A stretch of 64,000 nucleotides of DNA from Ancrocorticia populi (GCF_003123745.1 NZ_QETB01000001.1:1-64000); one strand, 5' to 3'; shown: positions 18,175 to 27,334, counted from the stretch's first letter. The notes: generated from the letters alone by a model not told the origin. A program made the numbers and translations.

Positions 18175-19884
18175 ATGAGTTCTGAAGTGACGGATACGAG
18201 CAAGCGGAAGGCCCGCGGAGCCTTCTTCACGCCTGCCCCCGTGGCCGGGTTCATGGTCTCGTGGGCCGTTCGGGATTCTCGCGATCAGGTGCTCGATCCT
18301 TCATGTGGGGACGCAGCGTTCCTCGTTCCGGCCGTGCGGCGATTGGCGGAGCTTGGCGCTACCTCCCCCACTGTCCATGGCGTGGAAATTCATGGGCAGA
18401 CGGCCAAGCAGGCGGAGTCTCTCGTAGGTGAGGCTGGGGGGTGCGGGCTCATCGAAACCCGCGACTTCTTCAATTTCGGGACCACCGAGGCAGGGCCCTT
18501 TGATGCGGTGGTGGGCAATCCTCCGTATATTCGCTATCAGGGTTTTAGCGGTACCGCGCGGGCGGCAGCGCTGCGAGCTTCTCTCCAGGCCGGGGTAAAT
18601 CTCTCTGCCCTATCCTCAAGCTGGGCGCCCTTCGTTGTGCATGCCTCCCGCTTCCTCAAGCCTGGTGGCCGGCTGGCATTCGTGCTGCCGGCCGAGCTGC
18701 TAAGCGTTAACTACGCGGGGCCGATCCGCAGATTCCTCTTAGAAAACTTCGGGGACGTCCAGCTCACTCTTTTCGAGCATCAGGTGTTTCCCGAGGCGCA
18801 GGCAGACGTTGTGCTGCTTCTGGCCGATCAGTTTGGTGGCCACACTGAGAGCGCCAAGGTTCGTCAGGTTCGCGATGAATGGGCGCTGCAAGAAGGCGCC
18901 GCGGAAGATGATGACGCCCCGACGGCATGGTCACCCCACACTCCCGCAGAAAAGTGGACGGACCTATTCCTATCACCCGCGGCCGCCGATGTTGTTTCGC
19001 GTGGGCGCGACGTTGGCGCGTTTGCGTCTTTAGACACGTGGGGGCGCACCCGGCTTGGCGCTGTCACTGGGTCAAACAAGTACTTCACCCTGTCACCAGC
19101 CAAGGTGCAGGAACTGGGTATCTCGCGCCGCGACCTGGTGCGCATCAGCCCTCCGGGCAGCAAACACCTGCGCGGCCTCGCGCTCACGTCCGCGAAGATT
19201 GCGGAGCTGGGGGAGTCGGGAAAAGCGGTCTGGCTGTTTCGGCCATCCTCCCAGCCAAGTCCGGGCGCCATGGCCTACATCGGGCACGGGCATGATCTGG
19301 GCATTGACCAGGCCTACAAGTGCAGGGTACGCACCCCCTGGTACCAAGTACCGGTGCTTCCCGCCCCCGATCTGTTCCTCACCTGTATGAACGCGGATAC
19401 CCCGCGCCTCACCACCAACAGTGCAGGCGTGCTCCACCTGAATTCCGTGCACGGGGTTTATCTGGAAGAGGGGCTCCAGCTTTTGGGAAGGGAGTTACTC
19501 CCTTTGGCCAGCCTCAACTCCCTGACGCTCTTGAATGCGGAGACCACAGGCCGAAGCTACGGCGGAGGCATCCTGAAGATCGAGCCCCGAGAAGCAGATC
19601 GTTGGATGATGCCCTCTCCTCAGCTCGTTCAGCGGCATAGCGCCGAGCTGCGGAAGATCAAACGGTCCGTGCTGGCTAAACTTAACAGAGGGAAACTCCT
19701 CGAGGCGGTTGAGCAAGTGGACGGCGTTCTCCTCGCCGGCTTGTTCTCCCCGGAGGAAATCGGAGCGATTCGTTCGGCACGGCAGCGAATTTCAGATAGA
19801 CGCATCATGAGAGGGCGCCACAATGGCCGCACGAACGGCATCCACCAAGACGCAGGCATGGAAGTTCTTCGATCGGATCGTTGA
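18175..19884 (+). CDS. Type II N6-adenine DNA methyltransferase
   Basis: Probable modification enzyme of a type II restriction-modification pair, transferring methyl from S-adenosylmethionine to adenine N6. Residues 11-20 (RKARGAFFTP) and DPSCGDAAF at 41-49 form the AdoMet-binding region; NPPY at 115-118 is the catalytic motif. The order (AdoMet region before NPPY, target-recognition region at the C-terminus) is the gamma class, as in TaqI and PaeR7I methylases. Length 569 aa. The nuclease gene starts 62 bp before its stop in another frame, so the pair is tightly coupled. It lies between trxB and a thioredoxin-like gene, a likely insertion point. Confidence 0.85.
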   Translation: MSSEVTDTSKRKARGAFFTPAPVAGFMVSWAVRDSRDQVLDPSCGDAAFLVPAVRRLAELGATSPTVHGVEIHGQTAKQAESLVGEAGGCGLIETRDFFNFGTTEAGPFDAVVGNPPYIRYQGFSGTARAAALRASLQAGVNLSALSSSWAPFVVHASRFLKPGGRLAFVLPAELLSVNYAGPIRRFLLENFGDVQLTLFEHQVFPEAQADVVLLLADQFGGHTESAKVRQVRDEWALQEGAAEDDDAPTAWSPHTPAEKWTDLFLSPAAADVVSRGRDVGAFASLDTWGRTRLGAVTGSNKYFTLSPAKVQELGISRRDLVRISPPGSKHLRGLALTSAKIAELGESGKAVWLFRPSSQPSPGAMAYIGHGHDLGIDQAYKCRVRTPWYQVPVLPAPDLFLTCMNADTPRLTTNSAGVLHLNSVHGVYLEEGLQLLGRELLPLASLNSLTLLNAETTGRSYGGGILKIEPREADRWMMPSPQLVQRHSAELRKIKRSVLAKLNRGKLLEAVEQVDGVLLAGLFSPEEIGAIRSARQRISDRRIMRGRHNGRTNGIHQDAGMEVLRSDR

Positions 19885-20917
19885 GCGGGCCTCGCGCGGG
19901 GGCAGCTACTCTAATCCGTGGCACGCTACTGAAAACTCGCAGATGGAGTACCTGCCGGATTTCCGGACGTTGTCCTTGTTGCTTGGCGTTCCACTCTATC
20001 TCTCGGCTCCCATCACCACCGGCGTACCGGCCTTGGCCCTCGACGTATGGATCGCCTATGAACTGCGCCGGGCTGGATTCTCCCCCGATTCGGTGTGGCC
20101 ACGGGATGCGGCACCTCGAGTGTTGCCGGGCCCCGTTGCAGCCCTTCTTGAATCTCTGCCCCACCACGAGCGCCGCGAACTAACCAAGCGCATCGTCTCC
20201 GGCTCGCCCACTGGGGTCGCGCCGTCTCAAGCACTCATCCTTGGCAAGAACTATCGCAAGCAGGTGGACGTGGTGATGTCCCACTGGTCCACAGGCCCCG
20301 AGCTGCTCGTGAGCACTAAGCGGATGGATTCAAGTTTTGCCAAGAACGCCCAGAACCGTATCGAAGAGGCGTACGGCGATGCCAAGAATCTTCGGCTGCG
20401 CCATCCCATGGCCGGCCTAGGCTTCCTGTTTGGCATTCGCTCCACCGCATTCACGGACGAACCGCGGAGCGCAGAGTTCATCGCGGACTTGCTGATGAAA
20501 CTGGCTCAGGAAGAAGACGCCTACAACGTCACCTGTATGCTTCCGATCGAATACTCTTCTGATGCCGCCCCAGCTCCGACTGGGCCTGATGCTCCCGTCA
20601 TACACATTGTTGAGGATGCCCCCGCTGATGATCCGAAGCCGCTTGCGCTCTTTCCTGAGTCCACGGAGAATTCGGGCGAAGCGCACGTGCCAGAACGTGT
20701 GATGTGGCAGGATTCCCTCGCCTTCGGCGATGACGGACAGGTGGACGAGGTGCTTGCGGATCTTCCGGGCGTTGGCATCCGGGAAGATCTGGTGCCCCCT
20801 GAGCTCCGATCTGGCCAGTTCTTCGATCGATTGGTGCGGCACGTGCTTGCGGCTACCCCCACCACCCTTCACGAGACAGCCCGTGATCGCTTGAAGGTGG
20901 CTCAGTATGGATCATGA
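19823..20917 (+). CDS. Probable type II restriction endonuclease
   Basis: A 364-residue protein paired with the upstream methyltransferase. I do not recognise a named family, but residues 147-168 (KQVDVV, then PELLVSTKRM) match a PD-(D/E)xK nuclease core, with Asp149 and Lys166 as candidate catalytic residues. The following segment (NRIEEAYGDAKNLRLRHP) resembles structural helices of such nucleases. An acidic, Pro-rich linker lies near 265-310. It overlaps the methyltransferase by 62 bp and the thioredoxin-like gene by 11 bp. Recognition site is unknown. Confidence 0.7.
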   Translation: MAARTASTKTQAWKFFDRIVERASRGGSYSNPWHATENSQMEYLPDFRTLSLLLGVPLYLSAPITTGVPALALDVWIAYELRRAGFSPDSVWPRDAAPRVLPGPVAALLESLPHHERRELTKRIVSGSPTGVAPSQALILGKNYRKQVDVVMSHWSTGPELLVSTKRMDSSFAKNAQNRIEEAYGDAKNLRLRHPMAGLGFLFGIRSTAFTDEPRSAEFIADLLMKLAQEEDAYNVTCMLPIEYSSDAAPAPTGPDAPVIHIVEDAPADDPKPLALFPESTENSGEAHVPERVMWQDSLAFGDDGQVDEVLADLPGVGIREDLVPPELRSGQFFDRLVRHVLAATPTTLHETARDRLKVAQYGS

Positions 20918-21251
20918 TTCCTTCACTCTCGTTTTCACCACGGCCCAGTGGTGCGATCCCGGTACTGCGATGCTTCCGATTTTCGAGGAGACTCTGCGGG
21001 ATTTCGCCCGGCTTTACCCAAAGCTTGAAGTTGAAGGCACCGTTATTGATATCGACGACGAAGAGGCCGACCAGATGGCCGGCCTGCCCGCTTCTGTTGA
21101 TCCGGCAATCCTTGCATCAATAGATTTCGTGCCAACTCTGATCCTCATGCGCGGTTCCGCGCTGGAGGGCACCGAGATGCTGCGATTGGTTGGACAACTA
21201 CCGAAGCTCGTTATTCGGGCCCAGTTGGCTAAGGCTCTTGGGGTGGCCTAA
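20907..21251 (+). CDS. Thioredoxin-like protein with a one-cysteine active site
   Basis: A 114-residue protein of thioredoxin length and fold pattern: a beta strand (FTLVFTTAQWC), an active-site turn, then VPTLILMRG with the cis-Pro position of the family (FVPTL). The active site reads WCDPG instead of WCGPC, so the second, resolving Cys is absent and classical disulfide reduction is unlikely. It could act as a monothiol protein or have lost redox function. Neighbours (trxB upstream, beyond the restriction-modification pair) suggest descent from trxA. It overlaps the nuclease gene by 11 bp. Confidence 0.7.
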   Translation: MDHDSFTLVFTTAQWCDPGTAMLPIFEETLRDFARLYPKLEVEGTVIDIDDEEADQMAGLPASVDPAILASIDFVPTLILMRGSALEGTEMLRLVGQLPKLVIRAQLAKALGVA

Positions 21252-21399
21252 GAGACACTCGCACAGCCCGCGTGTCCATACCGCGCATTATTACCTTCAT
21301 AAGTGGCAGACTTAGACACGATTCGCATTGCCTACAGGATTGGTAGCGCCAAAGTCTAGGTAGATCCTAGGGAATCAGTCATTCGAGAAGGAGTGCGTC

Positions 21400-22749
21400 A
21401 TGAGCACCAAGGAGAACAGGAGCACCGGTAACGTGGAAGAGACGAACACTGCGGCCGCCGCCGGTACTCGGCTGGACCCTTGGTTCAACACCTATGCCGA
21501 TCGCGCTCTGGGAATGAAGCAATCCGAAGTCCGCTCGCTTTTCTCCGTGGCAAACCGCCCAGAGGTTGTTTCTCTGGCTGGTGGAATGCCGAACATCGCG
21601 GGTTTGCCTCTGGATTTCCTCGCGGATATGACGGCCCGGTTGATTCGGGACCGCGGCACCAAGATTCTTCAGTATGGCGGAGGCCAGGGCGAAGAAGAGC
21701 TTCGCGAGATGATCACTGAGGTGATGCGTCCCGACGGAATTCGAGCGCATCCTGATGACATCACTGTTACGACGGGGTCACAGCAGGCGCTCGATATTAT
21801 CTCCGAGATTTTCATCAATCCCGGTGAGGTCGTGTTGGCCGAGGCTCCCTCCTATGTTGGAGCCCTTGGTACTTTCCGCGCCTATCAGGCTTCAGTTGTG
21901 CATGTGCCGATGGACGAATTCGGGTTGATCCCCGAGCGGCTGGAAGAGACAATCCTGCAGCTTCAACGAGCCGGACGGCCCATCAAGTTTCTCTACACTA
22001 TTCCCAATTTCCATAATCCTGCTGGCGTGTGCCTCTCCCTCGAGCGGCGTCCTCAAATCGTTGACATCTGCCGGCGCCATCACGTACTTATCGTGGAGGA
22101 CAATCCTTACGGACTCCTCGGTTTCGATGGGGATCCATTGCCGGCACTGCAGAGCCTGAATCCTGACGGCGTTGTGTATCTTGGTAGCTTCTCCAAGACA
22201 TTTGCGCCGGGTTACCGAGTCGGGTGGGCGCTGGCTCCCTCGGCCGTAACCCAACGAGTGTTGCTGGCAAACGAGAACGCGCTTCTATGCCCCACCACCT
22301 TTGGCCAGCTTTCCATAGCTGAATACCTCAAGACCTACGATTGGTATCAGCAGGTGAAGGAATACCGGCAGGTTTACCATGAGCGGGGCGCCGCCATGCA
22401 GCGCGCCCTCAAGACGCACCTGCCGATGTGTGAGTGGAATCAGCCCGATGGTGGCTTCTACACGTGGGTGAAGCTACCCGATGGGCTCGATGCGCAGTCC
22501 ATGCTTCCCCGGGCTGTTACCCAACTCGTGGCGTACGTTTCTGGAACTGCCTTCTACGCTGATGGAAACGGCCACGATCACATGCGGCTGTCCTTCTGCT
22601 ATCCCACTCCGGAGGCCATCGAAGAGGGCGTGCGGCGCCTGTCCGTTGTGGTCCAAAACGAACTCGAAGTGGTTGAGATGTTTGGCGTCAAGGGATCCCA
22701 GACGAAGCCACCTCGGAATATCGAAATGCCAGAACCTGATCTCAAGTAA
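21400..22749 (+). CDS. PLP-dependent aminotransferase (class I/II)
   Basis: A fold-type I aminotransferase of 449 residues, of the kind related to 2-aminoadipate/aromatic aminotransferases. The cofactor lysine lies in GSFSKTFAPGYRVGW near residue 265. Other hallmarks are VSLAGGMPN near 50, TTGSQQALDI near 125, VEDNPYG near 235 and a C-terminal arginine (HMRLSFCYP). There is no N-terminal winged helix, so it is not a full MocR regulator. AGAAGGAG precedes the ATG. It sits 14 bp ahead of a D-Ala-D-Ala ligase homologue; the pair may act in amino-acid or wall-precursor metabolism. Confidence 0.85.
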   Translation: MSTKENRSTGNVEETNTAAAAGTRLDPWFNTYADRALGMKQSEVRSLFSVANRPEVVSLAGGMPNIAGLPLDFLADMTARLIRDRGTKILQYGGGQGEEELREMITEVMRPDGIRAHPDDITVTTGSQQALDIISEIFINPGEVVLAEAPSYVGALGTFRAYQASVVHVPMDEFGLIPERLEETILQLQRAGRPIKFLYTIPNFHNPAGVCLSLERRPQIVDICRRHHVLIVEDNPYGLLGFDGDPLPALQSLNPDGVVYLGSFSKTFAPGYRVGWALAPSAVTQRVLLANENALLCPTTFGQLSIAEYLKTYDWYQQVKEYRQVYHERGAAMQRALKTHLPMCEWNQPDGGFYTWVKLPDGLDAQSMLPRAVTQLVAYVSGTAFYADGNGHDHMRLSFCYPTPEAIEEGVRRLSVVVQNELEVVEMFGVKGSQTKPPRNIEMPEPDLK

Positions 22750-22763
22750 GCCGAGGAGTACCA

Positions 22764-23720
22764 ATGACGCGTCCCATCACTGTAGCTATTTTGGCCGGCG
22801 GACTCACCCACGAACGTGAAGTCTCGCTTCACTCGGGGAGGCGGATGGCCACCCTTCTTCGCGAAGCGGGCATGCAAGTCAAACTCCTCGATGTGGACGC
22901 GTCACTCTTGCTCCACCTCAAAGCCATGTCACCAGATGTCATTTGGCCTCTTATTCACGGGGCTACTGGCGAAGATGGATCGCTTCAGGATCTTCTTACC
23001 CTCACGGGAATCCCTTATGTCGGTTCGGCACCCAACGCGTGCCGTCTGGCTTCCGATAAGGGAATTGCTTCGGAGATGGTTAGCCGTATCGGTATTACCG
23101 TGCCTCACGCAATGTCGATTCCCTCGGCGCTGTTCAGAGAGATCGGTGTGGCACCGGTTCTGGAGCTCATCAGTTCGAGCTTCACGTTCCCACTTGTAGT
23201 CAAGCCTGCTACCGGCGGCTCAGCGCTGGGCCTCACCATAGTTGAATCCGCCGCTGATCTTCCGCGTGCCATGGTTGATTGCTATGCCTACGGTGAGCAA
23301 GCCCGGATAGAAGCGTTTATTGAAGGACGTGAGCTCGCGGTTTCCGTCATCGATATTGAAGGTGAACCAACTGCACTACCGCCAGTTGAGATCGTCACGG
23401 ACGGGCCCTACGATTACGACGCACGCTATAACGCGGGACGAACCGAGTACTTTGTTCCGGCCCGTCTCAGCGACGATGAGTTGGCTGCTGTGCGCGAAGC
23501 GGCGCTCCGTGTTCATCAGGGGCTCGGCCTTAGTTACATCTCTCGTTCTGATTTCATTATCGATAAGGACGGCAAGCCCGTCTTTATCGATGTAAATGTC
23601 GCGCCAGGAACCACAGAGACCTCGCTTCTGCCCCAAGCCGTTGGGGCAGAAGCCTCGGTGCGAGGAGTGAGCCCCGATCAGTTGTACGTAGACCTACTGA
23701 CCGAGGCTGCCGCCAAGTAG
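22764..23720 (+). CDS. D-alanine-D-alanine ligase family protein
   Basis: ATP-grasp ligase homologue of 318 residues. Motifs seen: GGLTHEREVSL at the N-terminus, HGATGEDGSLQ near residue 73, VKPATGGSALG near 148, EAFIEGRELAVSV near 186, and DFIIDKDGKPVFIDVNVAPG near 265. Compared with classical Ddl, the metal-binding Glu of the ExN motif is Asp (DVN). It could join D-alanines for peptidoglycan or act on a related substrate; a standard ddl elsewhere in the genome would favour the latter. It is cotranscribed with the aminotransferase and convergent with parB. Confidence 0.82.
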   Translation: MTRPITVAILAGGLTHEREVSLHSGRRMATLLREAGMQVKLLDVDASLLLHLKAMSPDVIWPLIHGATGEDGSLQDLLTLTGIPYVGSAPNACRLASDKGIASEMVSRIGITVPHAMSIPSALFREIGVAPVLELISSSFTFPLVVKPATGGSALGLTIVESAADLPRAMVDCYAYGEQARIEAFIEGRELAVSVIDIEGEPTALPPVEIVTDGPYDYDARYNAGRTEYFVPARLSDDELAAVREAALRVHQGLGLSYISRSDFIIDKDGKPVFIDVNVAPGTTETSLLPQAVGAEASVRGVSPDQLYVDLLTEAAAK

Positions 23721-23729
23721 CGCAGGCAG

Positions 23730-24959
23730 CTACTCGTTCTCCTCTGCTGATTCGATATCAACCGCGTTAATCTCTGGGGACATAACGCCAAGAATGCGGT
23801 TTAGGTCCTCGATAGAAGCAAAGTCAATCTTGATACTGCCCTTGCGCAACCCCATGTTGACTTTCACCTTCGTTTCAAAGCGGTCAGCCAACTTCCCTGA
23901 CAGCTCCCCTAGTTCCGGCGTGTAGCGCTGGGGCCGCCGCCGCTGAGGTACCGGCTGCTCCGGGTCTTCACCCATCGCTACGATCTCTTCAACTTGGCGG
24001 ACCGATAGTCCCTCCGCAACGATCCTTTGCGCCAAGCGTTCCATCGCCGCGGGATCTGACAGGCCGAGCAGAGCCCGCGCGTGGCCAGCGGACAGAATAT
24101 GGGCCGCCACCCTCCGTTGCACGAGAGGAGGGAGCTTCATGAGACGCAGCGTATTGGTGATCTGGGGCCGCGACCGTGCGAGACGTTTCGCCAGTTCGTC
24201 CTGTGTACAATTGAAGTCTTCGAGGAGCTGTTGATAGGCAGCGGCCTCCTCTAGCGGATTCAATTCCGCTCGGTGAAGGTTTTCCAGAAGCGCGTCACGT
24301 AGAAGGTCCTCGTCAGACGTTCGGCGCACAATCGCCGGTATTCTCTCCTCGCCGGCTCGCTGGGAGGCACGCCAACGCCGCTCGCCCATAATGAGTTCGT
24401 AGGCAACGCCAGGCTGATCCGGGATCGGTTCAGTTAGTGGCCGAACAATGACGGGCTGGAGGACTCCAACCTGTTTGATCGAGGCAGCCAACTCTTCCAG
24501 TTCGTCTTCATCAAACACCGACCTAGGCTGGCGCTGATTGGGGACGATGCTATCCAGTTCCAGCTCTGCATACGTGGTTCCGGGAACCGCCACGAGACCT
24601 TCCGCATTGGAATCGCCAGTGGGCTCCTCCGAAACCGCCTCCGCAGCACTCTTCTTAGCGGCGGCCTTACTCTTCTTAGCAGCAGCCTTGCTGGACTCAG
24701 TCTTGTTGCCCGTGTCCTTGCTAGCTGTCTCCTTGCTAGCTGTGTCCTTGCTAGCTACCGGCTTACTCGCCGAAGCTTCGCTAGCATCAACCTTGCCCGC
24801 AGAGGTCGCACTCTTCGCGGGTACCGGAGTTGACTCCGCCGGGGAGCTAGCGGACTCCCCACCAAAGAACACGTCTATCGGACGGTCCTTTGCCTGCCGC
24901 TCGCTGTCTGGGATAAGTGCGCCAATACCGCGCCCCAAGCCACGCCTACGTTCAGCCAT
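23730..24959 (-). CDS. parB: Chromosome partitioning protein ParB
   Basis: CTP-dependent DNA clamp that loads at parS and spreads to organise the origin. The N-terminus has the ParA-interaction motif (RRGLGRGIGALIP). A linker of about 100 residues is rich in Lys/Ser/Ala with tandem units such as ASKDTASKETASK. The ParB/Srx domain follows (QRQPRSVFDEDELEELAASI, then GERRWRASQRA), then the helix-turn-helix (TQDELAKRLARSRPQITNTLR) and the C-terminal dimer domain. Length 409 aa is longer than usual because of the linker. Seven parS-like sites lie upstream of parA. Confidence 0.96.
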   Translation of the reverse strand: MAERRRGLGRGIGALIPDSERQAKDRPIDVFFGGESASSPAESTPVPAKSATSAGKVDASEASASKPVASKDTASKETASKDTGNKTESSKAAAKKSKAAAKKSAAEAVSEEPTGDSNAEGLVAVPGTTYAELELDSIVPNQRQPRSVFDEDELEELAASIKQVGVLQPVIVRPLTEPIPDQPGVAYELIMGERRWRASQRAGEERIPAIVRRTSDEDLLRDALLENLHRAELNPLEEAAAYQQLLEDFNCTQDELAKRLARSRPQITNTLRLMKLPPLVQRRVAAHILSAGHARALLGLSDPAAMERLAQRIVAEGLSVRQVEEIVAMGEDPEQPVPQRRRPQRYTPELGELSGKLADRFETKVKVNMGLRKGSIKIDFASIEDLNRILGVMSPEINAVDIESAEENE

Positions 24960-24970
24960 GTCACAACTCC

Positions 24971-25924
24971 TTAATTCGCACGCTCTGCGAGTTCATGTGC
25001 CGCTGCGCGGTAGGCGATTGCGCCGCTCGATCGTGGCTCATATGTGATTACTGTTTCGCCAAAGGAAGGCGATTCGGCCAACCGTACCGATCGCGGGATC
25101 TCCGTACGAAGTGTCTGCTCCGGAAAGTATTCACGAACATTCTGCGCCACTTCTGCGCTCAGGTTGGTATTCTTCGAAACCATGGTAAGGAGGATCGTGG
25201 AGATCTCGAGTGTGGGATTATCCGAGTTTTTCGCGGCCTCGATTGTTCGAAGCAGCTGACTGAGCCCTTCCAGCGCGTAGTACTCCGTCTGCACCGGGAT
25301 GAGAACTTCATTCGCCGCAACAAGTGCGTTGATGGGCAAAAGAGACATGCTGGGCGGGCAATCGATAATTACATAATCGATCGTATTGCCGTGTTCATGC
25401 AAGTCCTTCAAGCATTCTTGCAGGCTGTCACGCAGGCGTTGGCGACGATCGGCTTCGTCAGCTAGTTCTACGTCCACTAGCGACAGGCTAATGTTCGACG
25501 GTGCCACATAGAGGTTCGGCAGAGACTCCGTGGGACGCAAGATTGAAAGCAATGACCTATTACCAATCAAAACGTCATACAGTGACGGAGCCGAATCGCG
25601 ATCCTCAACGCCGAGCGCAGTGGTTGCGTTGCCCTGAGGATCGTCATCGATCAAGAGTACGCGGAGGCCGCCCTTCGCCAAGCCGGCTGCCAGGTTGACG
25701 GCAGAGGTGGTCTTACCAACCCCACCCTTTTGGTTCGCTACCGCGATAATACGAGTCTGGGAGGGCTTCTTGAAGCTCTCTTGGCCTATCTCCGCGAGAC
25801 GCTTGTGGTCTTCGGCCAGCGCGCTACCGAGCGGTGATTCTGGGCTGACGAACCGATCCCAGTCCGTCTGGGCGGCTCCATTCGCTCCAGCGGAAGGATT
25901 GACCAACTTACGTGGATCGCTCAT
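24971..25924 (-). CDS. parA: Chromosome partitioning ATPase ParA
   Basis: Walker-type ATPase that moves ParB-parS complexes. The deviant Walker A is KGGVGKTTSAVN near residue 67; Walker A' is LLIDDDPQGN and Walker B is IIDCPPS. The start at 25924 (MSDPRKLVNPSAG) is preferred because AAAGGG precedes it; an in-frame GTG, TTG or ATG further upstream would add about 20 residues rich in Arg/Lys. Eleven bases separate it from parB. The non-coding region directly upstream carries the parS cluster. Confidence 0.95.
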   Translation of the reverse strand: MSDPRKLVNPSAGANGAAQTDWDRFVSPESPLGSALAEDHKRLAEIGQESFKKPSQTRIIAVANQKGGVGKTTSAVNLAAGLAKGGLRVLLIDDDPQGNATTALGVEDRDSAPSLYDVLIGNRSLLSILRPTESLPNLYVAPSNISLSLVDVELADEADRRQRLRDSLQECLKDLHEHGNTIDYVIIDCPPSMSLLPINALVAANEVLIPVQTEYYALEGLSQLLRTIEAAKNSDNPTLEISTILLTMVSKNTNLSAEVAQNVREYFPEQTLRTEIPRSVRLAESPSFGETVITYEPRSSGAIAYRAAAHELAERAN

Positions 25925-26034
25925 AACACCCTTTCTTCGAGTCATGGACAGTCTACCGTTCGTCCCCGACACCTTTGACTCCAACCCACCACCCGAAAAT
26001 GATGGGTAATTAACTCGCCGTTAATTTGCAGGGC

Positions 26035-26050
26035 CGTTTCACGTGGAACA
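26035..26050. promoter_or_regulatory. parS-like site 1
   Basis: CGTTTCACGTGGAACA differs from the palindrome TGTTTCACGTGAAACA at the first base and one base of the right arm. It lies about 110 bp upstream of the parA start. Confidence 0.7.
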
Positions 26051-26135
26051 TTGACCTCTGTGCTTCCCAAATTCGAGCGCCGTAATTACACGAATGTATT
26101 TCATGTGCGGCCCTATAAGGCACCTACCCGGCGAA

Positions 26136-26151
26136 TGTTTCACGTGAAACA
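26136..26151. promoter_or_regulatory. parS site 2
   Basis: Exact TGTTTCACGTGAAACA palindrome, the consensus ParB-binding site of Gram-positive bacteria. Confidence 0.95.
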
Positions 26152-26421
26152 TTGCGTCTGGCTCATCTACTGGCTCCCCCGACGCGGCGCCACTGCGAGC
26201 AGACCGCAGAATGCACCCGATGCAGTCCGGTGCCCCCCGGGATCGATTCCGCCTCACACCGTCACGCTCTCCGCACATCCATCTAAATAGTCGAATCGTG
26301 AGACTAAGCGGCCAACGGTAGATTCGTAACGAGGGATCGCAGGCGAGCTATACGCACTGTCTAAGCATAGAACGGCGTCGGCTAACAACTAGTCAGCTGG
26401 CTGCCGCGCTGTCTTAGACGA

Positions 26422-26437
26422 TGTTTCACGTGAAACA
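26422..26437. promoter_or_regulatory. parS site 3
   Basis: Exact TGTTTCACGTGAAACA palindrome. Confidence 0.95.
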
Positions 26438-26559
26438 TCGGCCCTGATGTCGGCCACGCGACCCCGGCGTGGGAGGTAAATGTCGAGAGCACCTGTGTTT
26501 TGAGCTATTCAAGGTGGCGCATCTTTGGATAGTCATCCTTGACACGGGCGTGCGTGATC

Positions 26560-26573
26560 GTTTCACGTGAAAC
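26560..26573. promoter_or_regulatory. parS site 4
   Basis: Exact 14-bp core GTTTCACGTGAAAC, the length used for actinobacterial parS; the outer bases differ from the 16-bp form. Confidence 0.92.
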
Positions 26574-26817
26574 TCCCTTCAGGAATCTCAAGCATGCTGT
26601 TTTGGGAACATCTAGTAAGAATTAGGGTTTAGTAAGACCTAACGTCGCCGAGCCCTAACGTGCTGTTTGCAAGCCTGAAAGAAATACAGGGCCGCTTCGT
26701 GGCACTCGGCACCCTGAGACTCTAGTGAGCATGATTTTTGGATTGCAATTTTCAGGCGTGGTCGATCGGAACCTCGATGAGCGTAGATCAAGGCTGATGA
26801 CCCTCGTCATTTGGACA

Positions 26818-26833
26818 TGTTTTACGTGAAACA
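26818..26833. promoter_or_regulatory. parS-like site 5
   Basis: TGTTTTACGTGAAACA, one central mismatch (TACGTG for CACGTG). Probably weaker for ParB. Confidence 0.65.
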
Positions 26834-27206
26834 TAGATACAAAGCCTGTGCGGATCCAGTGCCGTTCTGCAGGGACACTTTCACAATCGGACAATCAACA
26901 ACTTTCGGCATAGTCACTGTGTCTAGTACCCATGTTGTCGGAGCCTATCGGTTCGGACAACACCGCTGGGGAGGTTGAGTAATGCGCGTCGCTAGTACGG
27001 GTTCCGAAACCGGTTCCTTTCGCTAAGGAACTGGGAGCCTCAACTTTGGGGTTTGTGGCTTAACGCCTTCGGCGTATTGCCGAGCGGACATTCGGCGCCA
27101 GGAGACAACAACATGTATCGTGATCAATGAGCTCTCAAATTGCCCTGAGAGTGGACATGATTCTTTGAAGCGCAATGATGTGCGATGCTGAGGGACCGCC
27201 CTCAGG

Positions 27207-27220
27207 GTTTCACGTGAAAC
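27207..27220. promoter_or_regulatory. parS site 6
   Basis: Exact 14-bp core GTTTCACGTGAAAC. Confidence 0.92.
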
Positions 27221-27320
27221 ATCAGCGAACCGGCATTCGGGCCTAATCCAAACACATATACCAGCCAATGCTCTGAGGATGCAAAATAAGATCCGCTTCG
27301 TCCCACACCAACAAAGACAT

Positions 27321-27334
27321 GTTTCACGTGAAAC
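27321..27334. promoter_or_regulatory. parS site 7
   Basis: Exact 14-bp core GTTTCACGTGAAAC, with T before it. It is the nearest site to rsmG and the origin. Confidence 0.92.
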
